From NCBI GenBank assembly GCA_034670405.1, contig JAXDDX010000058.1, positions 62,001 to 126,000 on the forward strand: 64,000 nt of DNA, given 5' to 3'. This document shows positions 50,501 to 62,997 of the stretch, piece by piece. The notes under the pieces are model-generated. The model saw only the letters and a list, made by a program, of their open reading frames with translations. It searched no databases and had not been told where the DNA came from. The position numbers and the translations under genes were made by a program. Every line of letters begins with the position of its first letter. Positions within the stretch are counted from its first letter, which is position 1. Origin of the DNA: Hoplostethus atlanticus (taxonomy: Eukaryota > Chordata > Actinopteri > Trachichthyiformes > Trachichthyidae).

Positions 50501-53500
50501 GGGTTAAAATATTATCATTTTAAGACCCCCATTTTAAGAGTTCTGTTTTTGGGGGTGGAATTGTGTTTTTCTAATATGGACCGATGTATTTTGGGTAGCA
50601 AGATTTTTCCAAAATGGGTATATTGTGTTTTGGAATTAAACATTTCATTTTATTTGAAGTTAGGTGCCGCCTTCCGTTTCTCTAACCTCAATGTGAGAGG
50701 CTAAAAGAGATTGGCTTAAAGTCATTGGAATCTTATTTTGCAGGATTTCAGGTAATTCGAGAAGGGAATGCTACTTCATTAGAAGAAAAATTGTATGAAA
50801 AGTTAAGCTCCTACAAGGTATGTGTTGACAGTCATATTGACTGCATGGTATGTTATGGCTTCGTTACCAGGCTGAGAAACAGCGCCTAGATGCAGACCGC
50901 ATGGAGCGTCAGTTCCTGGAGCGGGAAAGGCTGCGCGTGGAGTACGAGCGGCGGCGCGAGCAGGAGAGGATCCACCGGGAGCGAGAGGAGCTGCGACGAC
51001 AGCAGGAGCAGCTGCGCTTCGACCAAGAGCGACGCCCCGTTAAGCGGCCTTACGACATGGAGGGCAGGTACGTAAACGTAGGCTGGTCTTATGGCATTGT
51101 GAAACGGAATAAATACATCTCAGTATCAGTGTGATGTGACATATCATTCACCCCTATTGCTAGGGTTCAAAATGTCTACAGATGAGGACTTGAATTAGCT
51201 AGCCCACCACAAATTAGCCTTGCTTTTTACTGGGTCTGTGGATAATTGCTCTGATATAGTACCTGTAATTCTTTCCCTGAATTATTGATCACCTTTCATT
51301 GATCACCTTTTATAATATACATTTACATTGTAAGCATTAAGCCGATATTAACCAGTGTGACAGTAGAATAAGCTTACATTTCTAGAGCACCAGCATTACA
51401 AGGAACCCTTGTTCAAGGTGAAAGCCTCAACACAGATAATTGATGCAACAGTATTCTGTCTCAACTGGATATTAGCTGCTCAGTGGATGAAATTATTTGT
51501 GTTTGGATTCTGGTGCTTGTTCCTGTTCAGGAAAGACGACTGGCCTGATAAGCGTATAGCCATAGATGACCGGTACAACCGATCAGACTTCAGTCGCCAG
51601 GATCGCTACCAAGACTTCGACCACAGGGATCGTGGGCGTTACCAAGACGACCTGATTGTAGAGAGGCGGGACAACACGCGTGCCATAGCTGGTGACAGAG
51701 ACAGTCAGGTAAGAGGCCCTGACCTAATAGACAGACCTTCCTAATAGATTATGTTGTATAATATCAGAACATCAGAAATTTGTTCGGATACAAAATAAAC
51801 TACTTGTTGTGTATGGCAGCAATACTCAGCGTTGAAAGGGCCTATGTTTGTGGCATGGCAGGCCTCGATGAAAACATTACGTCTTGAAGTGTCTTTGCTA
51901 CGTGTTACTCATTGACAGGGTTCCTTCATAGGTCTGGAAAAGGAGTTTTACAATTTGCAGGTCTTGAATAGTGTGGGGAAATGCACACAATGTCCAGAAA
52001 AATGATGTTCACTCACAATACACATGACACATTTTACATTTGTACATCCACTGTCACTTAATATTTGTTATAGAGTAACGTGGCTTAGCTGGTCATATTG
52101 CCCATTTTGAACCTTGAACACCTCAGTCAGGGTGATGGTGTTTCCTTTATTTATGTAGCGGTGGTGGGTCAGACAAATTTTTATTTTGGTACCACATCTC
52201 AGTAATGATTCTTGCACAGGTTGCGGTGCTAAAAGAGTTTTTTAGGGGTAGTCACAAAATTTTTTCTAAACATTAGACAACATTTAATATACCTAAATTT
52301 CACACTTTCTATCGCTGGGGTGGTGCACTACTACCCCTAGAGGAAATCCTCATTTTGGAACTGGTATGAAATGGAAAATGTGTAGCAACTCTGCATTGGA
52401 TTACAGAGGGCTGCTGAATGGTTAATGTCATTATTTCTCTGTAACCCCGGTTGTCTGTCTCTCCATACAGCACTTCTCAGACCGGTCAGAGAGGCACGGC
52501 AGAGAGGGCAGAGACTCCTGGACCGGAGGATACGACAAGCGCCTGAACCCCAGGTCAGCACCTGGCTAATAGGCGTACACTGGCCTGGGTTACCGCTACA
52601 TTGAAATACACGTTGGCAAAGGCCAATGCGAACATTTTTATCCTGAGGAGTAATTCTTTTGGTCTGTCGTCTTTTTAGAGATGGAGGCCGAGACTGGGAA
52701 TCGGGACGGAAGATTGATGGAGACAGGGCATGGCAAAGTAGGAGGAGTTCTACTTTATTTTGCATTAAATGACTGTAGTAATTGATGCTCTGTTAAAGGC
52801 CTGTTGGTCAATTTACCCTTCATGTGATGAGAGGATTGGCAGAAAAAACTCCATCACTAAAAGATCTATCTTCATACGTTAGATAATGCACTTAACTTAC
52901 ATTATCCTAACACGTTAGCATGTGCACAGGACAAGAGATATCTACCAGAGACGTGATTTTGGTCATCGCATGTAAAAGATGAATTGACCGATGAGCCAAT
53001 TTCCCTCAAAAATTAGTGTAATCCTTTAAAACTATGATTTTGAGGCATAGTAGGTAGGATATTGCGTTTTGTGGGGATGGGAATTGGTAAATGGGACAAA
53101 TCATGTAGAGAACAGTGGGCTGTAAAGAAACTGGCAATATGCCTGTAAATGTTGGCAAAAAAAAATGTCTCCCATTGCTATGAATACTGTCATCTTGGTC
53201 TGATGTCTTGATCATCTGTTCCAGGTAGAGACGGTGCGATCCCAGGCCAGAGCCACTTGGCTCGTGGAGGAATGGCAAGGTGAGCAATGGATAATGTCAA
53301 CCTCCAACACTGGCATTTTATTTAGTGGAGATTGAAATACTTTTGTAACAAACAAATAATTGTGTGTGTTGTTTTCTACCCCCAGCCGTGGAGGCTACAT
53401 GAACACAGGAACATCTCAGTCTCTTTCTGGAGCTCTGAACAGACAGAACCAGCTGATGCAGGGCAGTGGACTGCAGAGTGGGGCCTTCGGACGGCGCTAC

Positions 53501-53503
53501 TGA
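44237..53503 (+). CDS. safb: Scaffold attachment factor B
   Basis: Nuclear DNA/RNA-binding protein acting in chromatin organisation, transcriptional repression and splicing. Exons: 44237-44389, 44741-44831, 44939-45003, 45148-45372, 45533-45592, 45692-45737, 46565-46961, 47332-47375, 47461-47603, 47803-47952, 48667-48755, 49060-49109, 49220-49299, 50029-50174, 50303-50402, 50871-51067, 51531-51708, 52471-52553, 52679-52737, 53225-53279, 53386-53503. All GT-AG and in phase; 842 residues against 915 in human. SAP domain at about residues 17-55 ([20 protein letters not shown]). Acidic region in exons 4-7. A 14-Ala tract (366-379) precedes the RRM (about 382-460; RNP2 LWVSGL, RNP1 RCYGFVTM). [20 protein letters not shown] is the SAFB signature after the RRM. 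Glu/Arg coil in exons 14-16, Gly/Arg tail ending FGRRY. The frame is fully intact. Confidence 0.96.
46055..46137 (+). other. safb: Possible alternative terminal exon of safb
   Basis: Acceptor TTTCTAG at 46048-46054. Continuing the phase of the preceding exon (ends 45737, phase 1), it encodes 26 residues ([15 protein letters not shown]...) and stops at TAA 46135-46137. A variant poly(A) signal ATTAAA is at 46526-46531. Use would give a short SAP-acidic isoform lacking the RRM. No independent support. Confidence 0.2.
47473..47515 (+). repeat. safb: Coding (GCT)n repeat giving 14 alanines in safb
   Basis: Thirteen GCT codons and one GCA in frame, directly between GGG and [11 protein letters not shown] at the start of the RRM exon. 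Confidence 0.95.
48303..48438 (-). mobile_element. tRNA-derived SINE, near-complete copy
   Basis: On the minus strand, a tRNA-like head with A box TAGCTCAGTCGGTAGAGC (48412-48429) and B box GGGTTTCGAGTCC (48380-48392), then a LINE-like tail GTAAGTCGCTTTGGATAATA and a terminal ATGTA-type repeat. Resembles fish SINEs with Lys-tRNA-like heads. Within a safb intron. Not a functional tRNA: the acceptor arm is not conserved. Confidence 0.85.
48870..48974. mobile_element. Degraded SINE fragment in safb intron
   Basis: Shares GTGCCTTACAGTACCATG with the fragment at 12091-12210, and retains TGTGCTCTACT...GAGTT from the tRNA-like head. Divergent. Confidence 0.5.
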
Positions 53504-53870
53504 TGTCTGACTGCTCTGTCTGTCTGAAGACATACACTGGGACTCTTTCAGGAGGCCATGCCAGGGATGTGATCTTCTTCAGGTTTATTTTTTTTTGTAT
53601 TTCCTTCATTTTTTTTGGATGGAGATTCCCAGCTTGCACCATGTTATTTTTGGGATTTATATTTTGTTTTTTTGTCCCTGGTGTTTTCTTTCAGTTAAAA
53701 ACAACTATCTCCTTGAAAGAAGGTTGTGTAGAACAAGCAGGCCTGTGGTCATGCCAGAGCTGTGTGTTATGTCAATTGGAAATGTTTTGTAGTCATCCGG
53801 GATGATGGACCTAATTGCACCATTCCCCTCACAAATTTCTGTCTGAAACATTTTGGAGGATTTTTCTCTC

Positions 53871-53876
53871 AATAAA
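53871..53876 (+). terminator. safb: safb proximal poly(A) signal
   Basis: AATAAA 368 bp past the safb stop. Confidence 0.6.
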
Positions 53877-54391
53877 TGAGTCCCTGTTCGCCTGTCACAT
53901 GTTCACTGGGGAAGTGAACTTTGTCTGCTTGTAAATTGCTCACAAAAGCTTTGAAGTTCAGACCTGATGTTTTTAAGTCTCCTTTTTGACATTTTCCTTT
54001 TTAAGAGAGACTGGGTAGTGAATTGTCACTGCACAATAGGGTTTTAAAATTCCACAGGTCACACCCTGGTTATCCATGCTTAACCTTTTTTTTTTTTCCA
54101 CAAATGTTAGATTTTCTATTTACTGTACTTATTTTGTGCTAGTGTTGCATATTGGTGACAGATGCCCCAGGAGAGTTTGTGTTTAGAAGCTATTGACTGA
54201 GCTCTGTGCTAAAATGTAATGTATTGTGTTTCGGCCCAGATTTTCTCCCAACTATGAAATGTTGTATTAGATTTTGTGTATAAAAGCCTTTTTTCCTGTC
54301 AGTGTTGCCGCTGTTACCCTGTTCAATGACGGCATGCGCATCGGAGTGCTGATGTCTCAGTTTAAAGTGTTGACTGAAATTTTCCTTCAAC

Positions 54392-54397
54392 AATAAA
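54392..54397 (+). terminator. safb: safb distal poly(A) signal
   Basis: AATAAA followed by a T-rich stretch (TTTTTCATTTCGTTTTTGC). With the proximal signal this predicts two 3' UTR lengths of about 0.4 and 0.9 kb. Confidence 0.6.
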
Positions 54398-54419
54398 AGG
54401 TTTTTCATTTCGTTTTTGC

Positions 54420-57400
54420 AGTGGTGCTACTTTCTTTTAAGTAGCCAAAACGAGATTTAAGATGGTCAGTTTCAAGGTCCACATTATAGCAGTTTGTTAG
54501 CGTTCACAACAAGAAGCAGCAGAAGCTGAGCTGACATTTTGGTGCCATCCTAGACTTGATTACGTCCTCTTTGGTGCCAAGATCATTATAGTTGAATAAA
54601 ACTAAAACATGAAAACATTTAAGTAAATTATATCAAAAGCAGCCAATTTTGTGTCTTATGTACACAAATGGTGCCACTAATACATTCCATATAAGGAAGC
54701 AAAACTAAACTGACTACCAAACAGCAAATGAAAACTAAACTTAAATGGAAAGTCAAATTTGAATAGAATTTGGAAACAGCCCAATCCTCTTGACCTGTCT
54801 GAGGTTACCACACAGCTGCTTGTACCCAGACTGTTGTATCAGGACACTGTGCCCCAAACTGTTACTCAACTGGAATTCCCCCAAGGATGGACATCACACG
54901 TGACCTGTGCTGTACTGGAGGTCTCCAGCCTAGACTGAAGAAATGAGGTGAGAAGCTAGTGGCTGCAGGGCCAGTCCAAGGGGTCAACCTCGGAGAGGTG
55001 GTTGAACTATATCAGCTCACTATGTCATTATCAGTACAGTGAAGTGGGTTGATGTGAAATTCTCAATTCAGAATAAATAGTAGCATATTACAGGTTGTTC
55101 AGGGTTACATATGTCCTGAACAACCTGTACAAGTTACTGCATACAAGGAATTGGTCCTGTAGGCGACATTAAACACAAAACACACTAAAAGTAATAAGTA
55201 GAAATTAGGGAATAGGTCTCTTAGCTAGTATATGAAGAAGTAATATACAAATATAATATAATATAATATATAAGGGAAGCTATTGAAGTCTGTGGTAGAT
55301 AAATAATAAAAGAAGCAGGAATATATACAGGTCTGGGGAATATTGCACTGGGATCCAGAGGATGAATAGATGTATATATAAAACTTTACAGCCAGAACAG
55401 AGTTGAGTATTTAAGAACAGACTAATGTCCGTTTGGTGCTTTTGACCCTTGTACAGCAAACTGATGGGTCATGAAGACGCCTACTGTCAGTATTTGCTTG
55501 GGTACAGTTTTTCCGGATATAGCTGTGTCATCAATATATGTTTAATAAGGGAAAGGAAGTCATATGTCACTTCCTTGGGTCTATTCTATTACGGGGCCCA
55601 AGTTCCTTTTCTAGAAATGAAGTTCCTCTCCCCATTAATACCTCTGCCTGTCAGGGCGCTGCAGGTCCTAGTCTAGATGTGTGTCATTCAAAATAAGGAA
55701 GATAAAGCAAAATTTGTTATTCCTGTGATTTTAGAAAGTTCAGTCTATTTATGAACACTGTTCTCTATGAACAATCTTCTCAAAGCTGAAATCCAGAGTG
55801 TGAAGATGGATGGATCGGAGACTGGCTGTGGTTATATGGGCTTTATAATCCCTGTCTGTTAATTTAATTGTAGTGCTAACAGGTATAAACTAGAAAATGT
55901 GTTTATATCCTTTTAAAAATCACCTGCTACCAGGGTTTGTCTTTCAGGATCAAGAGTTGGTTCTCTTGTTCCCCAGCTTTGGGAGAGACTTGTTCATGTT
56001 CATTATAGGAATAATGTGAGTTCTGGGTTGAGTTTCCTTTATTAAATCATATGATGTAGAACGCTCCTGCCTGCCCCTCTCTACACACAGCCAGTCTCTG
56101 CCATATTCATAATAGTGCATCTACTGTACACTAGATTAAGTTAATATTATCACATTATTGATATATGATTTATGACAATAGTTGCCTGCAAGAGCCTGCA
56201 ATCTTCATCACCTCTCTCTGTCATTCTGTTTGTGTCCACCAGAGGGTGTCATAGCATCATAAATAACGGGTCATTTATAGTTATTTATTTATATTTCCAC
56301 TGCAACAGTGGAATCAACCAACATCACTACAATCCCAAAATCACAAGCAACCAATAGTGAGGAGTGCAAGGGTCAAAGTCACCCCATCCATACACTAGTT
56401 GTAACAAATACTGCTGTGTCCCTAGAATGGACATGAATGATAAAGAAGTGCTAGGTAAAGTAATAAAAGACAGCAGGGAAAGGGAGTGGAGCATGAGGTC
56501 GATCAGGAAGAAGATGTGAGTAAAGGGCGAGAGGAGAAATCATTTCCACTCCAGCAGACCATGTTGAGTTACCGGACCACAAGTACAAACAAATAACCAG
56601 ATGTAGGACACACAGCTAAAGTCAACACCACCAGACCTACTGGGCAGAGGAGCACAGAGGGTCTGGTCTATGGACACAGACACACACACTCACTTGCAGG
56701 TAGACAAATGGGCATGCACCCATTCACACGCACTGAGGTGAACACACACAGAGCCACACACACATGCACGTGGCCATCAGTCCTCAGAGTCACCCACATG
56801 CTGTGTAACATCATTTACCCAGATTCCTGCCCTTTGGAAAAGGTCTGTGTTTAGTTTTTCTGATGTCTGTCCTGCGGAGGACTTTGGGATTGAACTCTCA
56901 CACACAAACACACATGAAAACTCTGAAAACTTTGCCTAGAGCAAAGCCTTGCTTGGTTCAGTAAGTCACACTCGTGAGTTAATTAAAAACTTGACTCGCA
57001 GGTTTTACTCATAATCTTTGGAAATCTTTGCTTGTTGATTAGATTTACTTTTCTAGCTTTTCTAAGTTTACCACAGTTGGTTAAACCCAGGCTCTTATAG
57101 GGTACATGAAGGTGAGATCCTAGCCACCACAGCATCCACATAGAGGTTCACTCATTGGACAGCTGAACTGAACTGAACTGAAGGCTCTTGTGAGGTTGTC
57201 AGTCTTTTCACAGCGGTTGGACCTGATGACCTTGTGTGTCCTCTCTGTATTCTGTGATACCAGCATTTCCATACCAAGCTGGTATGTTTATACTTGCTTC
57301 AGATCATTTACTAGTGATTCAGAACAGGTGGGCCAATGGTACTCCATTTCCTCGCTATGTCTTAGTCTTCGTCTCTGTCTCTCTCTCTCTCTCTTTCTGT

Positions 57401-57790
57401 CTCCCCACATAGTAGTATGGGGAGAAAGAATAGATAATATTATGATGTGTGCAGATCCCAGAGCCCCCCCCAAGTCCTCCACAGACAAACATGATGAAAT
57501 TCACACCATATTGCACAGCTAGCAGTGACTTCTTATGGAGTGCTTTATTGCTATAATTGGTTCAAGTCTCAACCGTATCACTGTGGTAGCAATGCATGTG
57601 AATGTGAGATACCACAGCAGGGGGACTGGGGCATCGCCCTATGTTTCTGTTGCATGTATACATTTGATAGTATATCCATATATATATCCATGTATGTAAG
57701 TGCATGTGTGTGTGATTACATGTGTGTGTGAGTCTGTGTGTTAGTCTGCAAGGCGTCACACCTCAGACCACAGCGAGCGGAGCCACCAGG
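54420..57790. other. Intergenic, no gene seen
   Basis: AT-rich; only short, unconserved frames. Holds a 15-bp perfect hairpin (55089-55129), an ATAAT-rich patch (55245-55272) and a short CT run (57377-57395). Confidence 0.5.
55089..55129. repeat. Perfect 15-bp inverted repeat, 11-nt loop
   Basis: TACAGGTTGTTCAGG (55089-55103) and its exact complement CCTGAACAACCTGTA (55115-55129). Too short for a typical animal pre-miRNA. Confidence 0.9.
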
Positions 57791-57894
57791 AGCTTCCTTA
57801 GACAGCAGATAGAAAACAAAGCTGAGACAACATCTTTATTATGGTTCCACAGAAGTGAAGCTCACAGCAACAGCTAGACCTGCAGGGGAGGGAA

Positions 57895-58107
57895 GGAGGT
57901 CTGCGGATCCCAAGAACCCTGCTGCCATACGGATGATCCTGAGGAGAGTCCAAACAACAGGCTCCATGCCTGGCTGTTGGGCAGAGTGAGAGGAACAATG
58001 GAAGCAACGTTTCCTGCCTGTCAAAGATGCTGAGCTCAAACATTTGACCAATCCTGTATCAATTCATTCATTTACAATTGACCAATCCTAGTTACAGTAC
58101 ACACTAT
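57895..58107 (-). repeat. Dispersed sequence, copy 2 (inverted relative to malt intron)
   Basis: Contiguous match to the two blocks at 36344-36408 and 36724-36850, with a private insertion of roughly 30 bp (CCAGGCATGGAGCC...). Downstream on the minus strand an AATAAA occurs at about 57835. Confidence 0.65.
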
Positions 58108-59667
58108 TCATAACCCAATAGTTATTAGAATAGAAATAAAATACCCACCTACTTTCTCACCGCTGCCAACACAGACACTGGCATCGTTTGGGGTCTTTGA
58201 AATGACTTGGTTGTGAAATGTGGTCTACATTATCTTGGCCAATTCGTGTCTCCCGAGTTGGGACAGTGATGAGTTGGAAAAGGCCAGTTCACCCAGGCTG
58301 GTAATGACTACTGAATGCACCAGGACCTAGGTCTGCCCTGAACAGCCCCATGGCCAGCTGCCTTCATGGATAGAACGTGATACAAACTAATGGCTTGTTG
58401 CATTCCCTACATAGCCTCCAGACATACCCTCCTACACACATGTGAAAACTGCTCATGTTCTGTTCATGCATGTTTGAGAGTTTCAGAGACGACCTTGTAG
58501 AAAACCCAACCCTGGGGAGCACACAGACCTGTCAAAGTATGTGTGTGTGTGTGTATGTGTGTGTCTGTCTATGCACACATGGATACATGCATGCTTGCAT
58601 AATGTCCCATGACAGTGTAAGTAAGTGCATGTGCACATAGGCATTTGTGTGTATGGGAGTTTGAAGACAGAGTTTAAAGAACGGTTGATGCCAATTCTCA
58701 GCATGAGATCTTTATGTTTTATAGAAGAATGGAGGAATTTCTCAGACACACAGATGTACATGTGTACTATTAGAGCAACAGATGTTAGATTCAGCCCATA
58801 TGTTCATCTGTGTGTGTATGTATGTGTGTGTACATGTGTATATGTGCATGTGCACTCTCACTGACAGAGAAAATGTCTATGTAACATATGGGAGAGTGGG
58901 GGTTGGGGTTTGGCTTGGTATGTGGACTAAGGTTTCACTCTCTATATATATTCAAACTTTACATGTATATATGTCAGACCTGATAGACGAGAAGGTTTCT
59001 GGATTCTTACTTGCCTCATGAGATCACCCCATCATCACACTCAGCTCTTATATACTGTCTGAGTGGCAAAACCCTCCCACTAAAGTCTCACGTTTTTTGA
59101 AAGGAATATCGGCCGACATTGGCACAGTTTGTCTGTGCTGGTTTGTGTGTCTACAGTCTACAGCCTGTGCATGTAAGTGATTTTGTGTGGCTTTTCCCTT
59201 CAGGGGATTCCAATAATACAGAATATGCAATGCTCATGCATGTCCAATCACTAAGACATTATGGAAGCTTTTAGAAAATGATATGTTGTACTCGGCAAAC
59301 AGCAGGCAGCCTATCAGGAAAATGATTTTGCTGTAACAGCTCTCAGGAAGTTCATCTGTAACAGTGCAACATATTCCAGCTTTTCCTAAATTACATTATA
59401 AGAAAATATTTTCCCAAGGGATTTAATGCCACACTGTAACTGGATGTCTCTGTCTGTTTCCAATTAGAGAACAGACTGTTTCCCCCCCCCCCGCAAAGCT
59501 CCAGTGCTCTGTAACCTTACTAGCCGACTTAATTCACCCAATGGAAAGGGCAGGCGTGTAAGGTTCATTAAAGGGACATACACAGAGCAGGCATATGTGT
59601 AAGTGCACACACATGTCACCCTTGAATAGAGGAATGAAATACTGGTCTCGCCCTGTCCTCCTCCTCT

Positions 59668-59717
<50 letters not shown>

Positions 59718-59948
59718 CCTTCACCTCCTCCTCCACTCTTCTGTGGCTCTTTTATGACCTTGCTCTCTGTTTAACAGAGATGTAAAAAATGGACTCCCAC
59801 TGAGGAGCCTTTCTCCGCTTGTAATGGATTTCTTAATGGGCTTTCCAATTATGGCCAACATCTAACGTGATGTGGCGCATTAGGTTTTTTTTTAGCTTTA
59901 AAGACACCAGTGATTAATCCATGTGGCTGGTTGAACCATGACTCATAC
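58108..59948. other. Intergenic, GT/CA-rich simple repeats
   Basis: No gene. Imperfect GT tracts around 58528-58566 and 58808-58852, a C10 run near 59482-59491 and the CA array listed separately. Confidence 0.5.
59671..59716. repeat. (CA)n microsatellite
   Basis: 23 CA units. Confidence 0.95.
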
Positions 59949-59960
59949 ATTTTTTTTTTT

Positions 59961-60606
59961 CAAGTTCAAGTTCAAGAAGTTTATATGTATGTCACATACA
60001 CACACGGGGTGTGCAGTGAAATGTAAAAAGTGGCAATGCTCAACAGAAATGTGCAAAGGGCAAAATAACAGGTTCACACTATTTACAATAAAAAAACCAA
60101 CACAATATTTACAATATCACAGTAAGAGCTCTATATAAAAAACAACACAATATTTACAGTAAGAGCACTTTGAAATAAAAATATAGTAAAAAAGGGAAAT
60201 CGTATGTATGTAATATAATATAAATTATGTGTAGTCTTTACCTAAGTGTGTGAGTGTGTGTGTGTATGTGTGCATAAGAGGGGCAGTGTGTGGGTCTTGG
60301 TGGGGGCCCTGGTGAGGTCAGAGTTCACAGTCCTGATGGCCTGAGGAAAGAAACTCCGTCTCAGTCTCTCTGTTTTGGCAGCGTGACTACGGAGGCGCTT
60401 GCCTGACCGCAGCAGCTGAAACAGTCCGTTGTTGGGGTGGTGAGGATCCTTCATGATCCTGCAGGCTCTGGTTCTGCACCTCCTGGTGTACAAGTCCTGC
60501 AGGGTGGGGAGTGTAGTTCCAATAGTGCGTTCAGCCGAACGCACTACTCTCTGCAGAGCCTTCCTGTCCTGAGCGGAGCTGTTGCCGAACCAGGCAGTGA
60601 TGCTTT
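59961..60606 (-). mobile_element. 5'-truncated non-LTR retrotransposon (LINE) 3' end
   Basis: On the minus strand, the C-terminal end of a fish LINE ORF2, beyond the reverse-transcriptase core: ITAWFGNSSAQDRKALQRVV, then TIGTTLPTLQDLY and the Cys/His-like patch RCRTRACRIMKDPHHPNN. Stop at 60242-60244, then a 3' UTR ending in the common fish LINE tail (GAACTTGAACTTG next to a T run on the plus strand). The match to the family breaks off abruptly near 60600, as for 5'-truncated insertions. The frame is open over this piece, so the insertion may be fairly young. Confidence 0.8.
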
Positions 60607-60886
60607 TGTCTTCTCTTCTTTGATATTCACTTATCTCCAACTGGCTCCAAGGTCTTGGCTGCACCTTGCGAAGGTTGGTTCATCTCCTGTTGTGTCTGCA
60701 AAATGACGACAATGGAAGAGCATGGAAACCTTACAAACCCGTAATCAGATGAGGAAGAACACAACAAGACGCCTATAAGTAAAACAATGAGAGGCTGGCC
60801 TTGGACAGGCTGCATTGTGTTCTGCATGGAGCGAAGAGTTTATCGCTGGCAAACCAACATATACACTTAAAAAAAGCACTGTACAT

Positions 60887-60888
<2 letters not shown>

Positions 60889-60937
<49 letters not shown>
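60889..60937. repeat. (AC)n microsatellite
   Basis: About 24 AC units. Confidence 0.95.
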
Positions 60938-60939
<2 letters not shown>

Positions 60940-61692
60940 TGTTCAGACACATACATCTACCCACCCCTCACATGCATGATCTTGCTTGCACACAATCTTG
61001 ATACACACAGGAGCTCCTGATAGACAGTGGACAGGGAGGTGTGTGTGATGTGTTTGAGGAAGTATGTAGACTATGCCACTGCATGACCAGTTGTGAACAA
61101 TGGCCAATGGGTATAAAGCAGTAATTCACAGCTCAACAGCAGATGATGGAGCGAGGATGGAGAGAAAACAGGAGATGTACAAAATCAGGCTACAGCAACT
61201 AAGAGATGAAGAGAGGATGGCAAGAGGCAGAAGATGAAAGAAAGGATTGAATTTTGAGGATTAGAGGAGAAGAGGGAACTGTAGCCCCATATGTTAATAG
61301 ACCAAGTCACTTTTGCACATTTACAAGAGTTGACAAAAACATAAACAGCAAAATGTCTGGCGATCATCTACATACATGCCCATCACCAACAGATCTCTTA
61401 TTGAGCAGGATGGTGGCAGCTTCATAAGATTGGCTGTAGATTAAACAGAAAATGCACTCCAAGGAGGATGTCAACTCAAGCCACATACTGTGCACACATG
61501 GTTTAACTGGGTTAACCTCTTTGATGCACAAGCTTCCCTGCTAGTTTGCTCTCCAAGAATATTTATGTTGCATCGTGCTGTGAAATCAAAGCCCCGTTTT
61601 CCTAGAATCAGCCTCCTTGGTGAGTCATCAAAATGGATGGATGGGATTCCACTGTCTGCTGTGTTTGAGAGTGTGCGTGTGCGTGTGTGACT

Positions 61693-61698
<6 letters not shown>

Positions 61699-61723
<25 letters not shown>
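61699..61723. repeat. (GT)n microsatellite
   Basis: About 12 GT units following a GTGCGTGTGCGTGTGTG stretch. Confidence 0.9.
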
Positions 61724-61858
61724 CATGGGTGCATGTGTGCTTGTATGTTATGATTAGGGTAAAGGTTAGGAGTCGCTGTGTGGCTCTACACCTGTGTGGC
61801 GTGACATTTTACTACAGTGCTCGGCACTTTTGAAGACTGAAAACACACTAAAAGACCA

Positions 61859-61861
<3 letters not shown>

Positions 61862-61896
<35 letters not shown>
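61862..61896. repeat. (GA)n microsatellite
   Basis: About 17 GA units. Confidence 0.95.
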
Positions 61897-61900
<4 letters not shown>

Positions 61901-62394
61901 GATGGAGCGGTATTTACCACTAATGTAAATGTTTGTAACCAATTTTGACCTCCCTCATGGACCTCAAAGATCTAGATCAGTGCGTTTGGACCAGCAGATT
62001 CATGAAGCAGCCTGCGTGGCACAATATTCTGCAGTTCTCTTTGCTGGATTATCACGTTTGCGCTCAACACGCTGTAACCACTCTGTGATTTCACAAGCAA
62101 CAGCCAACATAATCTCTCAGAAGTTCCAAAAAGAGGAATGTGAAACAATTGCTTGATGTTTGGGTTTGCAAGGCTTTGGATGAAAAAGCCCAAAGAGGGA
62201 AATAAAGGAATTCCACCCCGGCAGGAAGTCTACCTTCTTTTTGTTATCCAGATGTTGTGAGTTCGCAGTGATCTTTTAATTTCCTCAGAAGAACTCACGG
62301 TCAAAGCCAAACCAATTGGAGTGCAGAGGGCCTGCACGACACTAAAGTGGGACAGAACTGATCTGTAAACAGGCCAATACACCACAGGCAGTCT

Positions 62395-62472
62395 GTCTAC
62401 TGCTGTCTGCCTGTCTGTCTGTTATACTCAACTACTGCTCTGGCGTTTTGTCTGCCTGTCTGTCTTTCTGTC
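62395..62472. repeat. Imperfect (CTGT)n tracts
   Basis: Two CTGTCTGCCTGTCTGTCTGT-like blocks about 50 bp apart. Confidence 0.75.
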
Positions 62473-62801
62473 AGAATCAACTGCTGCTCTTGCTCTTCTA
62501 CTATCTTTCTGTCTCCCATCTGTCTATCTCTCCTTCCTCTACTCCCTCTCATTCCATTTCTGACCATTGCATGCAATCTTAACAATGTCCAGCTTCCCTC
62601 TGAGTGGTTGAGAAAGCGTTGATTTAAAACCTTTCTCACAAAATGTATATATCAAGCTGAAAAGCTTTTTTTGATGTGAAAATTTTGCAGTGATTCTCCA
62701 ACATTTCTGCCTTGTCCTTTATCCTCACAGCTCTCCTTTGGGGTCTGGTAGGACAACTGCAATGAATGCACTATTTGAGATTGAAGCGATATGACTGGGA
62801 G

Positions 62802-62850
62802 GTTAACTACCATGTTAACTACCATGTTAACTACCATGTTAACTACCATG
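62802..62850. repeat. Minisatellite, 12-bp unit x 4
   Basis: GTTAACTACCAT repeated four times exactly; it contains a HpaI-type GTTAAC palindrome in each unit. Confidence 0.93.
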
Positions 62851-62965
62851 TCCCATTGGAGGTTTAGATCTCAGAGACCGGGGGATAGGCGTTGCTCCTC
62901 TATCTAACCATTGGGTTGGGCCCGTTGGTCAGGCCATAAGCATCACCTCCCTAACAATCACAGGG

Positions 62966-62966
<1 letters not shown>

Positions 62967-62996
<30 letters not shown>
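62967..62996. repeat. (CA)n microsatellite
   Basis: About 15 CA units followed by CACATTCA repeats. Confidence 0.92.

Positions 62997-62997
<1 letters not shown>

Noticed and set aside
62652-62849. Frame encoding MVVN repeats
   Set aside because: Product of the 12-bp minisatellite read on the minus strand, not a gene.
62802-62850. CRISPR-like short direct repeats
   Set aside because: Head-to-tail 12-bp units without spacers, in a vertebrate nuclear sequence.
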